DNA from: a virus
Strand: one strand, 5' to 3'
Virus record (IMG/VR): IMGVR_UViG_3300032770_000009
Location: 1-64,000 of that record
DNA length: 64,000 nt
Shown: one piece after another, positions 1 through 9,543 of the stretch
Position numbering within the stretch: the first letter of the stretch is position 1
How the letters are laid out: each line of letters begins with the position of its first letter
Notes under the pieces: model-generated
Told to the model about the DNA's origin: nothing
Databases searched by the model: none
What the model saw: the letters and a program-made list of their open reading frames with translations, nothing else
Translations under genes and position numbers: made by a program

Positions 1-2724
1 ATTGCCACCGTACTTGTAGTAATCTTGCGGGCCGTTAATGAACTGAGCTAAACCGTAAGCACTTGAACTTGGATTCTGTGCTGTTAGATTCCAGCTTGCT
101 TCTCGGTTCTCTACCTTAACAAACGCATCCCACTGCTGTCCTGTAGCCCATCCGTACTTTTGTGCTATCTGCTTAGCTATAGCCGCAACTTTAGAACTTG
201 ATGTAGGTATGCTAGATGTACCTGCACCAGCAGCCGACTTAGTTACAGTATTTGGTGAGCCTGAAGATCCATTCGATGTTCTAGCACTTGAGCCTCCGTT
301 CCCTCCGCCAAGATAAGATCCCATAGCAGAGATAACATCTACCTCATTAACAGATCCGTATGCTCCACGAGACCCGTTAACTCCGCTGCTCATACCACGG
401 TTACCAACACCTGTACCGCTACCCGTTGTTCCTGATGCTGGTGTTCCTACCTGACCTGTATTACCTGCAATGAAAGAGCCCGAACCAGATGGCCGTGCAG
501 CATGTTGCCATGCATTAGGATCGTAGGAGATAATACTTACGTCTTGTCCGGTTTGCGGTGCCTGTATAAGCTGATGCCCGCTAATCATAAGACCAACATG
601 GCCAGGTGATGCTGACGTTCCGTCTGCACCAGCCATAAATACAAGATCACCCTCTTGTACTTTGTCTAACGGAACAGATCTTTTAGACAAAGCCGCCCAC
701 TGACCCTGTGAAGTACGAGGAAGATTAACTCCTGCTTGCTTGTAAGCCCACTGAACTAACGCAGAGCAATCAAAACCCACACCTGGAGTTTCTTTACCAT
801 ACGCGTATGGTACACCTTTTTGTGATTCTGCTGCGGATACAGCTTTCTTTGCTGCTGCTGACACTGATGCAGACTGAGTGTTACCACCCGTTTTCTGCTG
901 GCTTGTGGCCATTGACGCACCAGTAGCACCCGGATTAGTTACAGCCGGATTAGTCACATCATTCCACAAACTTTTTATAGCTCCCTCTATTGAAAAGCCC
1001 TGCGGTAAAGTGACAACACCTTTGTTCAATGTTTTAGATACTGGATTGGAGCCTGTGTTAGCTTGCGAGCTAAGATACTTGAGATATGCTGCTGATCCAC
1101 CTATTCCAGGTAAGCCTCTTCTCCCTAATGTATTGTTAAGTTGTGTGGTTAGTTTACCTCCAACTAAACCTCCGCCTAATATCAGAGCTAGCGGACCTAA
1201 TGCTCCTAATGCCCCGCTTCCTGATGCTAAACCACCCAAACCAGAAGCAGCGGCGTCTGCTGTCAGTTCACTTTCACCCGCTGTCGCAATGCCATTTGCC
1301 GCGCTTCTTGACATAAGTTTATTCAGCATCATATAAGATCCTGCTGTGCCAAGCATGTTAGTGCCAGATCCTAATGCTGATCCTGCGAAAGTACCAAGAG
1401 CACCGCCGCCGTAACCAAGTGCTGTACCCAACGGGCCGTTAAGTATTTTGTTAAGAGCGTTATTAAAATCTTCAAGTAGACCCGCTGCCTGCTGTAAACC
1501 TGTATTGAATCCACCAGCTACTTCACCAGCACGACCTGTTTGTGACGCTTGATTCTGTACTAGCGATGCCAAATCATTGTTAGCTGTTGATATTCCGTAC
1601 TTAGACAACTGCGCTCTAGCTGATTTCATCTGAGAAGCAGAACCAGATGCGGCTTGAGTCATAAGATTGCTAGCTTGTGTAGCTGAAAGTTTGCTGTTAT
1701 TTATCAACTGAGCATAGTCTGTCAGATACTGCTGCATAGCCGTCTGGGAAATATTCGTACCTTGAAGCAGGTAAGGAAGGGAAACCGCTGCTTTGCCGCC
1801 TGATGCGAATGCTGCTGTTACTTGCTGTGATGTAGCACCTTTAAGACCAAGACCCGAAAGAATAGCCTGTGCAGACTGACCGGCATTCATGTTAACGCCA
1901 CCGGGGCTATGTGACAGTATAGTGCCGCCGTATCCCAGTCTCTGCATGTTGTAAGACAGCATTGGCGAGTACAGTCCAGCACCCATAGAAGCAGCAGATG
2001 CCGCTGTAAGATTAGGATTTGAAATACCGAAACCGTATGCGGCTGAGAGTGCTCCTCTGCCTCTAGCTGACTGTGATATATTCTGTGACCCTGCTGCTGA
2101 CTGAAGGGTTTGCGCGAACTGAAGGTTATCTTGCAAACTTCCAGTACCAATAGAAAGCTGTCTGCCGGGTGTTGCTCCAGCTTGACCATACAATTGCTGC
2201 ATGGCTTGGTTCTGACTCATGCCGTTATAGTTATAACCTATAAGTGACTGAGTAGCATACGAATTCAAGGCTACTAGCTGCTGTGACTGCTGTGCTCCGT
2301 AACCCGCTACAGCACCAACCATAGCGAGAGCACCAGAAGAGAATCCGCCGTTGCCAGAATACAGTGACCTGTTAGACATGTAGCCGCCTGATGACATACC
2401 AGACATATTGCTACCGTAACCGCCATTACCTCCAGCAGTTTGCGATCCTAACCTAGTAGGGTTAACTATTCTAGGGAATCCCGCATTGGAGTTAGCGGGG
2501 CCTTGCTGTCTTGTAGCAGTGCCCCCGCCCATGCTTCCGCCGTTGGTCTGTATATTCTGAACTAGATTGTTCACAGCCGTAGTAAGACCCTGAACTGACG
2601 TGTTCAGAGTATCTATGCCTTGCTGAAGTACGTTTGTTCCTAACGTACCCAAAGCCCCGGATTGCAGGCTACCAGTCGTGTTCCCGGTATTATTCATACC
2701 AGTCGGCTGTGTAGGAGTTGTCAT
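1..2724 (-). CDS. Tape measure / tail lysin protein (partial, runs off the window)
   Basis: One frame stays open from the ATG at 2724 to the window edge, so at least 908 residues are present and the C-terminus is missing. The N-terminal two thirds is Gly/Ser/Ala/Gln-rich with hydrophobic helices, as in tape measure proteins. An NlpC/P60-type peptidase follows (GVGFDCSALVQWAYK with the Cys nucleophile, then SPGHVGLMI with the His). At the end a lysozyme or transglycosylase-like stretch begins (SSAYGLAQFING). The start overlaps the stop of the small gene before it (TAATG). It probably sets tail length and cuts the cell wall during infection. Tape measure role is inferred from position after tube and chaperone. 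Confidence 0.85.
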   Translation of the reverse strand, partial: MTTPTQPTGMNNTGNTTGSLQSGALGTLGTNVLQQGIDTLNTSVQGLTTAVNNLVQNIQTNGGSMGGGTATRQQGPANSNAGFPRIVNPTRLGSQTAGGNGGYGSNMSGMSSGGYMSNRSLYSGNGGFSSGALAMVGAVAGYGAQQSQQLVALNSYATQSLIGYNYNGMSQNQAMQQLYGQAGATPGRQLSIGTGSLQDNLQFAQTLQSAAGSQNISQSARGRGALSAAYGFGISNPNLTAASAASMGAGLYSPMLSYNMQRLGYGGTILSHSPGGVNMNAGQSAQAILSGLGLKGATSQQVTAAFASGGKAAVSLPYLLQGTNISQTAMQQYLTDYAQLINNSKLSATQASNLMTQAASGSASQMKSARAQLSKYGISTANNDLASLVQNQASQTGRAGEVAGGFNTGLQQAAGLLEDFNNALNKILNGPLGTALGYGGGALGTFAGSALGSGTNMLGTAGSYMMLNKLMSRSAANGIATAGESELTADAAASGLGGLASGSGALGALGPLALILGGGLVGGKLTTQLNNTLGRRGLPGIGGSAAYLKYLSSQANTGSNPVSKTLNKGVVTLPQGFSIEGAIKSLWNDVTNPAVTNPGATGASMATSQQKTGGNTQSASVSAAAKKAVSAAESQKGVPYAYGKETPGVGFDCSALVQWAYKQAGVNLPRTSQGQWAALSKRSVPLDKVQEGDLVFMAGADGTSASPGHVGLMISGHQLIQAPQTGQDVSIISYDPNAWQHAARPSGSGSFIAGNTGQVGTPASGTTGSGTGVGNRGMSSGVNGSRGAYGSVNEVDVISAMGSYLGGGNGGSSARTSNGSSGSPNTVTKSAAGAGTSSIPTSSSKVAAIAKQIAQKYGWATGQQWDAFVKVENREASWNLTAQNPSSSAYGLAQFINGPQDYYKYGGN

Positions 2725-2855
2725 TAACGTTTCCTGTTATCTATCTTGTGTTTGACTCTGTTGAACCAGTGCCGTCTTTCTCTGACGGTCATTCTCTTAA
2801 CATCTTGCAGCCGCCAGTTATAAAAATCAACTAGCTGTTCTACTTCATAGTACAT
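2724..2855 (-). CDS. Small basic protein, possible second tail-assembly-chaperone exon
   Basis: A 43-residue ORF (MYYEVEQLVDFYNWRL...) fills the gap between the zinc-ribbon chaperone-like gene and the tape measure gene; its TAA overlaps the tape measure ATG. The open frame also extends upstream of the ATG into the end of the previous gene, in a different register. This is the classic place for a frameshifted tail assembly chaperone product, so it may be made as a fusion rather than separately. No homologue is recognised from sequence alone. Confidence 0.55.
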   Translation of the reverse strand: MYYEVEQLVDFYNWRLQDVKRMTVRERRHWFNRVKHKIDNRKR

Positions 2856-2874
2856 GCGATAGTAATTTATACCG

Positions 2875-3798
2875 TTAGATCCATCCGAAGTCGAGAAACA
2901 GATCGCCGATGGATACCGTCACACTCTGTTCCTTACTGCAACTATCACAGTTAAATTTAATCTGATCATACTTAGGGCCTGGTTGTCTCTTGCCAAGCTC
3001 TGTCAAGATGGCATGCCGATCTGGTATAGACATACTTCTTGACATAGAAGGAAACGCAGCCATAAGCATTTCTTTACCGTTCTTATCTGTAATAGAAACT
3101 ACACAGCGTGCTATCAGAATTGTCTCTCTTTGAGCTTGAGTAAGATCTGACTTTTCAAATACTGCTAACTGGTCTTCGCCATTAGCAAGTCTTACCTTAG
3201 CATGCCCGCCTTTTCTAAGGCTCACAGTGAATTCAGCGTCAGAAGGATCGTTAAGTTTGACAGAAGGAATGTCATCGATAGTAAAGCTTAGATCTGCTTC
3301 GTTATCGCAATTAGGACAAGACCATTTAGAGATCTTAATTTCATCTCCGTATGTGGCCCTTCGTATACCAAGAATAATTGCTTCTCTGTCACCAATTAGC
3401 ATCTGAGCCAGTAGTCTTTCATCCTTGGAGTCACCAATTCTTGTCACACCGCATCTTAACAGTCTGTCAAGAAACGTGAAAGGGTTAGATGACTGAGATG
3501 CTTTAGCAAGCGATTCTTCGTCCTCGCCAGTCAGCTCTCTTACTTCAACGGTCTTTATAACGCCGTCCTTCCTGGCTAAACCACCAGGAAGGACTACGAT
3601 ATCACCGTCAGGAAATTTTATTTCCGGTGCGTTAGTAGCTGCTGTTTCGCTGAGAAGCTTTTCTATAACCGCGTTGGCCTGCTCTGGATTTTCCTTCGGG
3701 TCGATCCAGCTTTGATTATCTTTGATATCATCCGCAGTTGGTACATTCACTATTACAGGTGTTCTGCTATTTCTTATAGTTCTTGAGTTAGTTGGCAT
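2875..3798 (-). CDS. Tail assembly chaperone / T4 gp26-like baseplate protein
   Basis: 307 residues. A gp26-like core (LPGGLARKDGVIKTVEVRELTGEDEE near residues 69-95) is followed by a four-Cys zinc ribbon formed by CPNC at 161-164 and CDSC at 284-287. Position between tail tube and tape measure fits an assembly chaperone or baseplate-hub factor. The N-terminal 50 residues look disordered. Homology is recognised by pattern only; a profile search against PF12322 would settle it. Confidence 0.6.
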   Translation of the reverse strand: MPTNSRTIRNSRTPVIVNVPTADDIKDNQSWIDPKENPEQANAVIEKLLSETAATNAPEIKFPDGDIVVLPGGLARKDGVIKTVEVRELTGEDEESLAKASQSSNPFTFLDRLLRCGVTRIGDSKDERLLAQMLIGDREAIILGIRRATYGDEIKISKWSCPNCDNEADLSFTIDDIPSVKLNDPSDAEFTVSLRKGGHAKVRLANGEDQLAVFEKSDLTQAQRETILIARCVVSITDKNGKEMLMAAFPSMSRSMSIPDRHAILTELGKRQPGPKYDQIKFNCDSCSKEQSVTVSIGDLFLDFGWI

Positions 3799-3822
3799 GT
3801 TATACTCCTTATAATTTAATTG

Positions 3823-4410
3823 TTAGCCTGATGTCTGAGCACCACTGGTAAGATCTGGAGCGTCTGAAGCACCAATCTGAGATGCTAGAGAGAACTGGAA
3901 ACCCTCATGTGCTAGTACAAGTTGTGAAATAAATAACTGATTAGCACCCGCATCTAAATCTGACCACGCGATAGATGTTGGCCATGCATTATAGATAAGG
4001 AATTCAGCTTTGACCGCTACTGATGCTGCGGTTACAGGATGATCCAGAATCTGTATTAAAACAGACCAGCGGAAATCTTGTCCGTCTGTTGAATTACCTG
4101 TACCTTGAGCTACAGTAAATAACTGGCTAACCCAGTCGTAGTCAAAAGTTCCGTTATTAATAAGGGCTACACCACGTGATAGTGTAATAGGAGAGAAGTC
4201 CGCTTGACCAGGTAGCTTCTGTGTTGTGGTGTTATAGCCACCCTCCCTATATGCGATAACGTCAATTGTAAGGTTAAGACCTGAAACTGACATGAAGCCC
4301 ATAGGAATAGCCGCTTTGCCGCTTCCCGGTAAGAATGTAACCAAGAACTTGAAGTTTCTCAGCGGATCTGTAGCAAGGTGAGCTATAGATGAATTCTGTG
4401 TAACTGGCAT
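3823..4410 (-). CDS. Tail tube protein (gp19-like)
   Basis: 195 residues with the typical tube start DPLRNFKFLVTF, then SVSGLNLTIDVIAYREGG and LPGQADFSPITLSRG, as in the T4 gp19 family. It forms the rigid inner tube of a contractile tail. It lies immediately downstream of the sheath gene with only 2 bp between them, so the two are surely cotranscribed. Confidence 0.88.
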   Translation of the reverse strand: MPVTQNSSIAHLATDPLRNFKFLVTFLPGSGKAAIPMGFMSVSGLNLTIDVIAYREGGYNTTTQKLPGQADFSPITLSRGVALINNGTFDYDWVSQLFTVAQGTGNSTDGQDFRWSVLIQILDHPVTAASVAVKAEFLIYNAWPTSIAWSDLDAGANQLFISQLVLAHEGFQFSLASQIGASDAPDLTSGAQTSG

Positions 4411-4412
4411 CT

Positions 4413-5966
4413 TTATTGTCCTGTAGAGGTTGTGATTGTAGTAGTCCCTGTATTTTGAAACTGGCTAACATTGATAAGAATAAACTCAGCAGGTGAGCTG
4501 ATAGCTACTGCTACTGTTGCGTTAACAATACCTGCTGCTGCTGTAGCGGGGGGGTTGTTAGATGCGTTACATGTAACACTAAATGAGTTAGCCTGGTTAG
4601 TACCACCCAGAGCGCCTTGCTGTAGAAGACCTGTCAGGTAATTATTCAGTGTATTTGTTATCCATGCCCACAGTGTAGGATTATTAGGTTCAAATAGTGC
4701 TGGCTGTAGAAGATAAGTAAAGTCGTGTTCTAGTTTAATAAGCATACGACGAACAGCTACATATCTGTCAGGGTAACCTTGACCTAAAGTACGAGCACCC
4801 ATGATAGCCGGGAAATAATTAGGCACAAGACGAATAGCGTTAATATTAGCGTTGTTCAGATTAGCAAGATCGGTAGAAGTAAACTGAGCTTCTACGTTGC
4901 TAAGTGCTATCTGACCAAATGCAACACCAGCAGGTGACTGCCATGGACCTTTCTTATTGTCTGTGCGTGACCATATACCAAGTACAGCGCCACCCGGTGG
5001 AACCCATATAGAAGAACCCGGAATGGCTGATGCCGGATCTGGAATCTGAATCCACGGCGCATACAGTGTAGCGTAAGAAGATGCGAGGAAAGGTGAACCT
5101 CCTGTTACCAGATTAGTATAGTTAGTTACCACCTGTGCTGATGTTTCATTAGGAGTAGGAGAAGGACCATCTACGATGATCATTGTATCTCCACGACCTT
5201 CAGCCCAGTCAATTAGTGCATTGATATCTGTGGCATCATATACACCAGGAATATTAACATTAAGAATCTGTCCTTGAAGCATGTCAAATGCCGCTGGAAC
5301 TGCTGTTGACATAGCAGGAGTAGTAACACCGTTTCCTCCGCCTGCTAATGCTGTAGGTGCAAACAATGCAGGATTATATGTACTTGTGTAAGCACCAGGC
5401 AGAGTAATAGCTACTGTAGTATATGAGCTACCGTATGTAGGAGAGTTAACAATAGAACCAACATACCTAGAATCAGCAGGATTGATTGACAAGTCAAGAA
5501 ATGTTTCAACTAAGTTAGCGTTAGCCGATCCGCCGTAGTATACCTGATAATTGAATCTTCCTGCCGCACCAGCAGTTGTCAATGCTACATAAACTTGATT
5601 ACCCCAAGTACCGGGTGATGCCGCTTTTATAGTCATGACGTTATCTGTTGGGCTGTTAGTATCAACGCAAACTAAAGTTGCTGAAGTAGCATCAGTATTT
5701 GGAACAGCTAGTACATATAGCTGTGAACCGCCGTTGTTAAAGAATTGGTACACAGCATAGTGCAGAGATGTACTTCCGATTATCTGCGAGAATGTACCAT
5801 ATTTCTGAGTGAACTGACTCCATGAAGATATCAGTGTAGGAACGTTAGGACCACGGTTATAGTTAGCCGCGATAGCACCTACTGCCTCTCCTGGGGTAGT
5901 GTTATTCTGAATTGGAAGAAGGGTTTCTGTTATGTAGATGCCCGGACTTCCTTGTGATGATGTCAT
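4413..5966 (-). CDS. Contractile tail sheath protein
   Basis: 517 residues. The start SPGIYITETLLP and the C-terminal block DRYVAVRRMLIKLEHDFTYL followed by EPNNPTLWAWI are hallmarks of phage tail sheath subunits; the middle is a variable beta-rich insertion. This protein is the main reason for calling the phage a myovirus. It is followed by the tube gene, as in most contractile phages. Confidence 0.92.
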   Translation of the reverse strand: MTSSQGSPGIYITETLLPIQNNTTPGEAVGAIAANYNRGPNVPTLISSWSQFTQKYGTFSQIIGSTSLHYAVYQFFNNGGSQLYVLAVPNTDATSATLVCVDTNSPTDNVMTIKAASPGTWGNQVYVALTTAGAAGRFNYQVYYGGSANANLVETFLDLSINPADSRYVGSIVNSPTYGSSYTTVAITLPGAYTSTYNPALFAPTALAGGGNGVTTPAMSTAVPAAFDMLQGQILNVNIPGVYDATDINALIDWAEGRGDTMIIVDGPSPTPNETSAQVVTNYTNLVTGGSPFLASSYATLYAPWIQIPDPASAIPGSSIWVPPGGAVLGIWSRTDNKKGPWQSPAGVAFGQIALSNVEAQFTSTDLANLNNANINAIRLVPNYFPAIMGARTLGQGYPDRYVAVRRMLIKLEHDFTYLLQPALFEPNNPTLWAWITNTLNNYLTGLLQQGALGGTNQANSFSVTCNASNNPPATAAAGIVNATVAVAISSPAEFILINVSQFQNTGTTTITTSTGQ

Positions 5967-5978
5967 AATGTCTCCGCT

Positions 5979-6707
5979 TTAATAGAGAGAGTTAACGTTC
6001 CAAGCAGTCTGAGTACCAACGGACAGCAATCCTACAGATTCGGATAATTCTTCTGTTGTCAGATCTTGGATATTTGCGTATAGATTTACATCTAGATTTA
6101 TTTGTTTTGCTGGACCATAAGTATAAATCTGATTTAGAAGCTCAGAGAATACTCTCACCTTGTACTTCACTGAGAAGTATCTCTTGTTGTTCTCATCGTA
6201 TCCGTCCATAGGAGAAGGACCGCCAAGAAGTTGAAGAGTGCGAATAGTACCATCTTGAGGAACATCTAGATAGCCAAATTTAGGGTGAAGCCTGTTATGC
6301 TGAGCCAACTGCTGAACTAATGGCATTGTGTGGTCAGTCATGAACCTAGTATAGACAGTAACATAGTAATCTAAGTTGTGAGGAATGGGAAAGTATGACC
6401 AGTAAGGCGAATCAGCAGGACTGAAATTAGTGGTAGCAGGGCCGGTGTCGTTCCACCATTTATTGTAACCTTCTGGTGCATAAGGTAGCTGAACAAACCC
6501 TCTGTGCTCACGTTCCGGTGCCGGATACCAGCCATCATGTTCTATTATGATGATTGGAAAGGTGAGATCAGCTACTTCTGTTTCAGGTAATCGGAAACGT
6601 ACCGGAACCGTGCGGCCTTCACTACCCGAATTAGCATCATAAACTTTTATACCCTGGAGCTTAAATTTTAAAGCAGCTCAAGCATCCTCGTTAAATAACC
6701 AGGACAT
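5979..6707 (-). CDS. Neck or tail-terminator protein with an in-frame TGA at codon 10
   Basis: From codon 11 to the stop the frame encodes about 232 residues (AALKFKLQGIKVYDANSG... to VGTQTAWNVNSLY), just upstream of the sheath, where sheath-terminator or neck proteins usually lie. The only in-frame ATG upstream (6707, overlapping the TAA of the endonuclease gene) is followed by MSWLFNEDA and then TGA at 6680-6678. Another ATG at 6686 in the next frame stops after five codons. No ATG, GTG or TTG follows the TGA until an internal Met at 6341, far inside the protein. Either the start is damaged, the TGA is read through, or the sequence has a small indel. Confidence 0.6.
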
Positions 6708-7186
6708 TAAGCATCACCTGTCTTTCCGTGGAGCCGTAGGTAAGCAGCGGCTAAATCTAGGATATTTGGGTTGTCCTTAAACATACCTAATCCTTGATTA
6801 CATCCGTTACAAAGTAACGCTCGCACTTTTCCGGTCTCATGGTCATGATCCACGACAAGAGTGGCGCTGAACAGTCCATTTTCGATTGGGCTGGTTTTAC
6901 AAATAGCGCATGTTCCTTCTTGTAGCTCAAGCATGAATTTGTATTCTTCTATTGTTAAGCCATATTTAGCTAGTGATCTTTTTCTTTCGTACAATCTTAG
7001 TGACTCAGCATATTCTACGTCCTGCTCTTTCCTTAGTGTACGACGATTCATAGACTGCTTAGACTCACATTTTCTGCACAAGCCTGATCGATAAGAATTT
7101 CTTCTTTTAGTAGCCTTATGTAGTCTAAAAGAGTCAATAGGTAACAGTTCTTTACAATCTTTACACTCTTTGAACTCTTTTTCCAA
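6707..7186 (-). CDS. Endonuclease VII-like homing nuclease
   Basis: 159 residues with an N-terminal zinc finger (CKDCKELLP ... CRKCE) and the endonuclease VII core: YGLTIEEY, then CAIC, then the catalytic LVVDHDHETGKVRALLCNGCN. It probably makes double-strand breaks that promote its own spread. Start is TTG behind AGGAAGG. It sits between the fibre gene terminator and a neck/tail gene with a damaged start, so its insertion may have caused the damage. Confidence 0.85.
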   Translation of the reverse strand: MEKEFKECKDCKELLPIDSFRLHKATKRRNSYRSGLCRKCESKQSMNRRTLRKEQDVEYAESLRLYERKRSLAKYGLTIEEYKFMLELQEGTCAICKTSPIENGLFSATLVVDHDHETGKVRALLCNGCNQGLGMFKDNPNILDLAAAYLRLHGKTGDA

Positions 7187-7199
7187 CTGGTTTCCTTCC

Positions 7200-7222
7200 T
7201 AAAATAGCGAAAGCCCACAGGA
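7200..7222 (-). terminator. Hairpin with U-rich tail upstream of the endonuclease
   Basis: On the minus strand GCCC-GCAUAGUCCUGU-GGGC is followed by UUUCGCUAUUUU. It could be a weak terminator or a leader hairpin of the endonuclease gene. Confidence 0.35.
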
Positions 7223-7279
7223 CTATGCGGGCATGACAAAATAGAACTGGCGTTCTCAGTATTGTCATTATAAAGCAAA

Positions 7280-7312
7280 GTCCTGTAACATTTCGCATGA
7301 ATGTTACAGGAC
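7280..7312 (-). terminator. Strong intrinsic terminator after the fibre gene
   Basis: A perfect 12-bp stem (GTCCTGTAACAT / ATGTTACAGGAC) with a 9-nt loop, followed on the minus strand by TTTGCTTTAT. It separates the upstream neck/fibre genes from the endonuclease. Confidence 0.75.
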
Positions 7313-7330
7313 TATGATATCACAAGTATG

Positions 7331-8812
7331 TTAGGTCCATGTGCCGTTACCGGAGAAATCTACTGGGAATGTGAAGTTAATGAATACCGGAGCACTAGTT
7401 ATACCAGATGGAGCATAAGTAAATGACACATGGCCGTTAGTTTGTACTTGTACAGTAAAAGCCTGAGTTGAATTAGCGTAAGCCACTTGCTGGTACACAG
7501 GGTGGGTAGGATGATATGGCAGAGTAGTTATAGTTCCAGTTTGATTAGATCCATTGACATTAATATAACCCATTAATGTTACAGTGCCATCTTGTGCGAG
7601 TTTATACTGAAGGGGATAGCCGCCAGATGCGTTAGACCATCCTGAGTTAAGTGAACATTCAATCCACTCATCGTAAGGTATGGTGTTGCTGACAGAAGTT
7701 GCTATTCCTAAACCGTCACCCCATGAATTTCCCGCTACTACAGTGTTATTCCAGGTAGCTAAATTAGTGTACAAAGGCCCGTTAACAGCTGGAACACTAA
7801 AGGTATTTCCTGTAACTATTACAACTGTAGGAGTAATTGAACTTGAATTGGCGATGTCAGAACCAATTAAACATCCATATGTACCATATGTATTTCCACC
7901 AGATAGCAAAGTAGCATTATTATTATTTGCAGTAATAACATAGCATTGCTGATTATTGTACAGAGTAGCATTTAATCCAGCAGGACTATTACTAGAGCCG
8001 CTGTAGTTTACAAGTATAGCTGAGTTAGATGGCGCTGACGAGTTGCTTTGTACACCACCGAAAATACAGTTAGACGCTGTGCCACCAGCCACTCCATTAA
8101 ACTCTATCGCATGGCTGTTACCAAACGGAGCATAGAAACTAACATTGTCAACTACATGACCGCTACCTTGGAATAATTCAATGAGAGTACAAGATGTGCT
8201 AACAGTAAACGACCCCACAGCATCTAGTTTTCCTCCTGTTATTTTAACATTATTAGCAGGAGTTGATGTACTAGTTAACTGAATATTAGTAAAAATATAC
8301 GGAGCATTAGGTGAACCGGGAATACGTTGTATAGTAGTCCCTCTTGACATAAGCACCCATGTATTAGAGCCAATGTAAACGGGGTTAGCTATTGAAAATA
8401 TTCCCGGTCCTATGTAAACAATACCTCCGCCAAGACCAGATACGTAATTCATCGCTGATTGCAGTGCTGACGACTGGTCAGTGTTAGTACCGGAAGTTAC
8501 ACCGAACATAGACACAGCATCTACTACTGCTGAATATATGCCGCCTATAGCAGCAGAAGCAGTTATAAGTGCAGGAGGAATAGTTCCTGAGCCATTAAGT
8601 TTAACAAGACCGTTTGCTGTGTTAAGCCCTGTAGTAAAAGGAGACACAAGTGTCTGAGCATAAGCACGATCGCCATGAGGATCAGTAGGTGAGTTAGCCG
8701 CATGGTTTTGCAAAGTAGTTTGAGTAGAAGTAGCCTGCGCTGACAGAGAAGTCAGATATGTATTAAGGATGTCTCCCCACGCAGTCTGACCGTCATAAGG
8801 TAGTGATGCCAT
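7331..8812 (-). CDS. Beta-helix tail fibre / spike protein
   Basis: 493 residues. After an N-terminal attachment region (MASLPYDGQTAWGDILNTYL) comes the pectate-lyase superfamily signature VDAVSMFGVTSGTNTDQSSA and GGGIVYIGPGIFSI, typical of right-handed beta-helix spikes, then a small C-terminal beta domain. It probably binds or cleaves host surface glycan. It interrupts the neck gene series, a common place for acquired fibre genes. Confidence 0.75.
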   Translation of the reverse strand: MASLPYDGQTAWGDILNTYLTSLSAQATSTQTTLQNHAANSPTDPHGDRAYAQTLVSPFTTGLNTANGLVKLNGSGTIPPALITASAAIGGIYSAVVDAVSMFGVTSGTNTDQSSALQSAMNYVSGLGGGIVYIGPGIFSIANPVYIGSNTWVLMSRGTTIQRIPGSPNAPYIFTNIQLTSTSTPANNVKITGGKLDAVGSFTVSTSCTLIELFQGSGHVVDNVSFYAPFGNSHAIEFNGVAGGTASNCIFGGVQSNSSAPSNSAILVNYSGSSNSPAGLNATLYNNQQCYVITANNNNATLLSGGNTYGTYGCLIGSDIANSSSITPTVVIVTGNTFSVPAVNGPLYTNLATWNNTVVAGNSWGDGLGIATSVSNTIPYDEWIECSLNSGWSNASGGYPLQYKLAQDGTVTLMGYINVNGSNQTGTITTLPYHPTHPVYQQVAYANSTQAFTVQVQTNGHVSFTYAPSGITSAPVFINFTFPVDFSGNGTWT

Positions 8813-8819
8813 CTAAATC

Positions 8820-9353
8820 CTATGGTGTAGTTTGAAGTATAACGGGTTGTGACCAAGGAGCATACTGAGTATCGTCAACTAACTCATCTGGCTTAAGCTG
8901 AGTAGCTTCTATACGTATCATAGTTGGACGCTCTTGAATTTTACCGGACGGATTCATAGATAAAACTCTGAATACCTTCTGATTGTAATATATTCTGTCC
9001 TTAAGGTAATTCCCTTGAAGCACGTCTGCATAGTCCATGCCGGTCTTAGTAAACTGATCGAAAGCGCATATTGTAACTAAAGTGTCATTGAAATAGAAAC
9101 CCATGTCTGTATTCTGATTTTCTCCAGCTATGATTGTGGCGTGAAGAACAGGTATACGGACACGTGCATCATACTGACGACCCGGTGATACGGCTTCATC
9201 ATAGATGTTATCTATGACAGTAGCTGGTGCGTTAAACCTGTAGTAGTCAATCCAGTCCCCAGATGTTTGCCGCCAGCCCTCCATGGCAACATAGATTTGG
9301 TCTGTTTCTACATCAGCCGACCATCTGCCTCTTTTAAAATCCAGTCTGGACAT
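8820..9353 (-). CDS. Neck / head-tail joining protein
   Basis: 177 residues, no named family recognised. Content is mixed alpha/beta with no signal peptide. It follows, with overlapping starts and stops, two genes in the capsid-to-tail interval, so a head-completion or neck role is inferred from position only. Confidence 0.5.
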   Translation of the reverse strand: MSRLDFKRGRWSADVETDQIYVAMEGWRQTSGDWIDYYRFNAPATVIDNIYDEAVSPGRQYDARVRIPVLHATIIAGENQNTDMGFYFNDTLVTICAFDQFTKTGMDYADVLQGNYLKDRIYYNQKVFRVLSMNPSGKIQERPTMIRIEATQLKPDELVDDTQYAPWSQPVILQTTP

Positions 9354-9543
9354 TGGGTACCGCCTGATTTATATGGGCTTTGATATGTTCTGTTTGCTTG
9401 TGGTTCTGCTTCTTTGTACGGACTGCGTGGATAACTTGACTTGGCCATTCCCATATCATGTTCGCTATCAAGTTACCCACTACAATACCGCCCGGCCAGT
9501 AGAATAATTCCCATCCAACATGACCAGCTAAATCCCAGTTCAT
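9334..9543 (-). CDS. Small protein with one hydrophobic segment
   Basis: 69 residues from the ATG at 9543, which overlaps the TAA of the preceding gene (TAATG). Residues 5-35 (HVGWELFYWPGGIVVGNLIA and on) are hydrophobic and aromatic; the rest is basic. It overlaps the next gene by 20 bp. Function unknown. Confidence 0.6.
   Translation of the reverse strand: MNWDLAGHVGWELFYWPGGIVVGNLIANMIWEWPSQVIHAVRTKKQNHKQTEHIKAHINQAVPNVQTGF

Noticed and set aside
878-1336. Plus-strand ORF of 152 codons
   Set aside because: It is antisense to the tape measure gene, Pro/Leu-rich, and has no RBS; the minus-strand frame has NlpC/P60 motifs.
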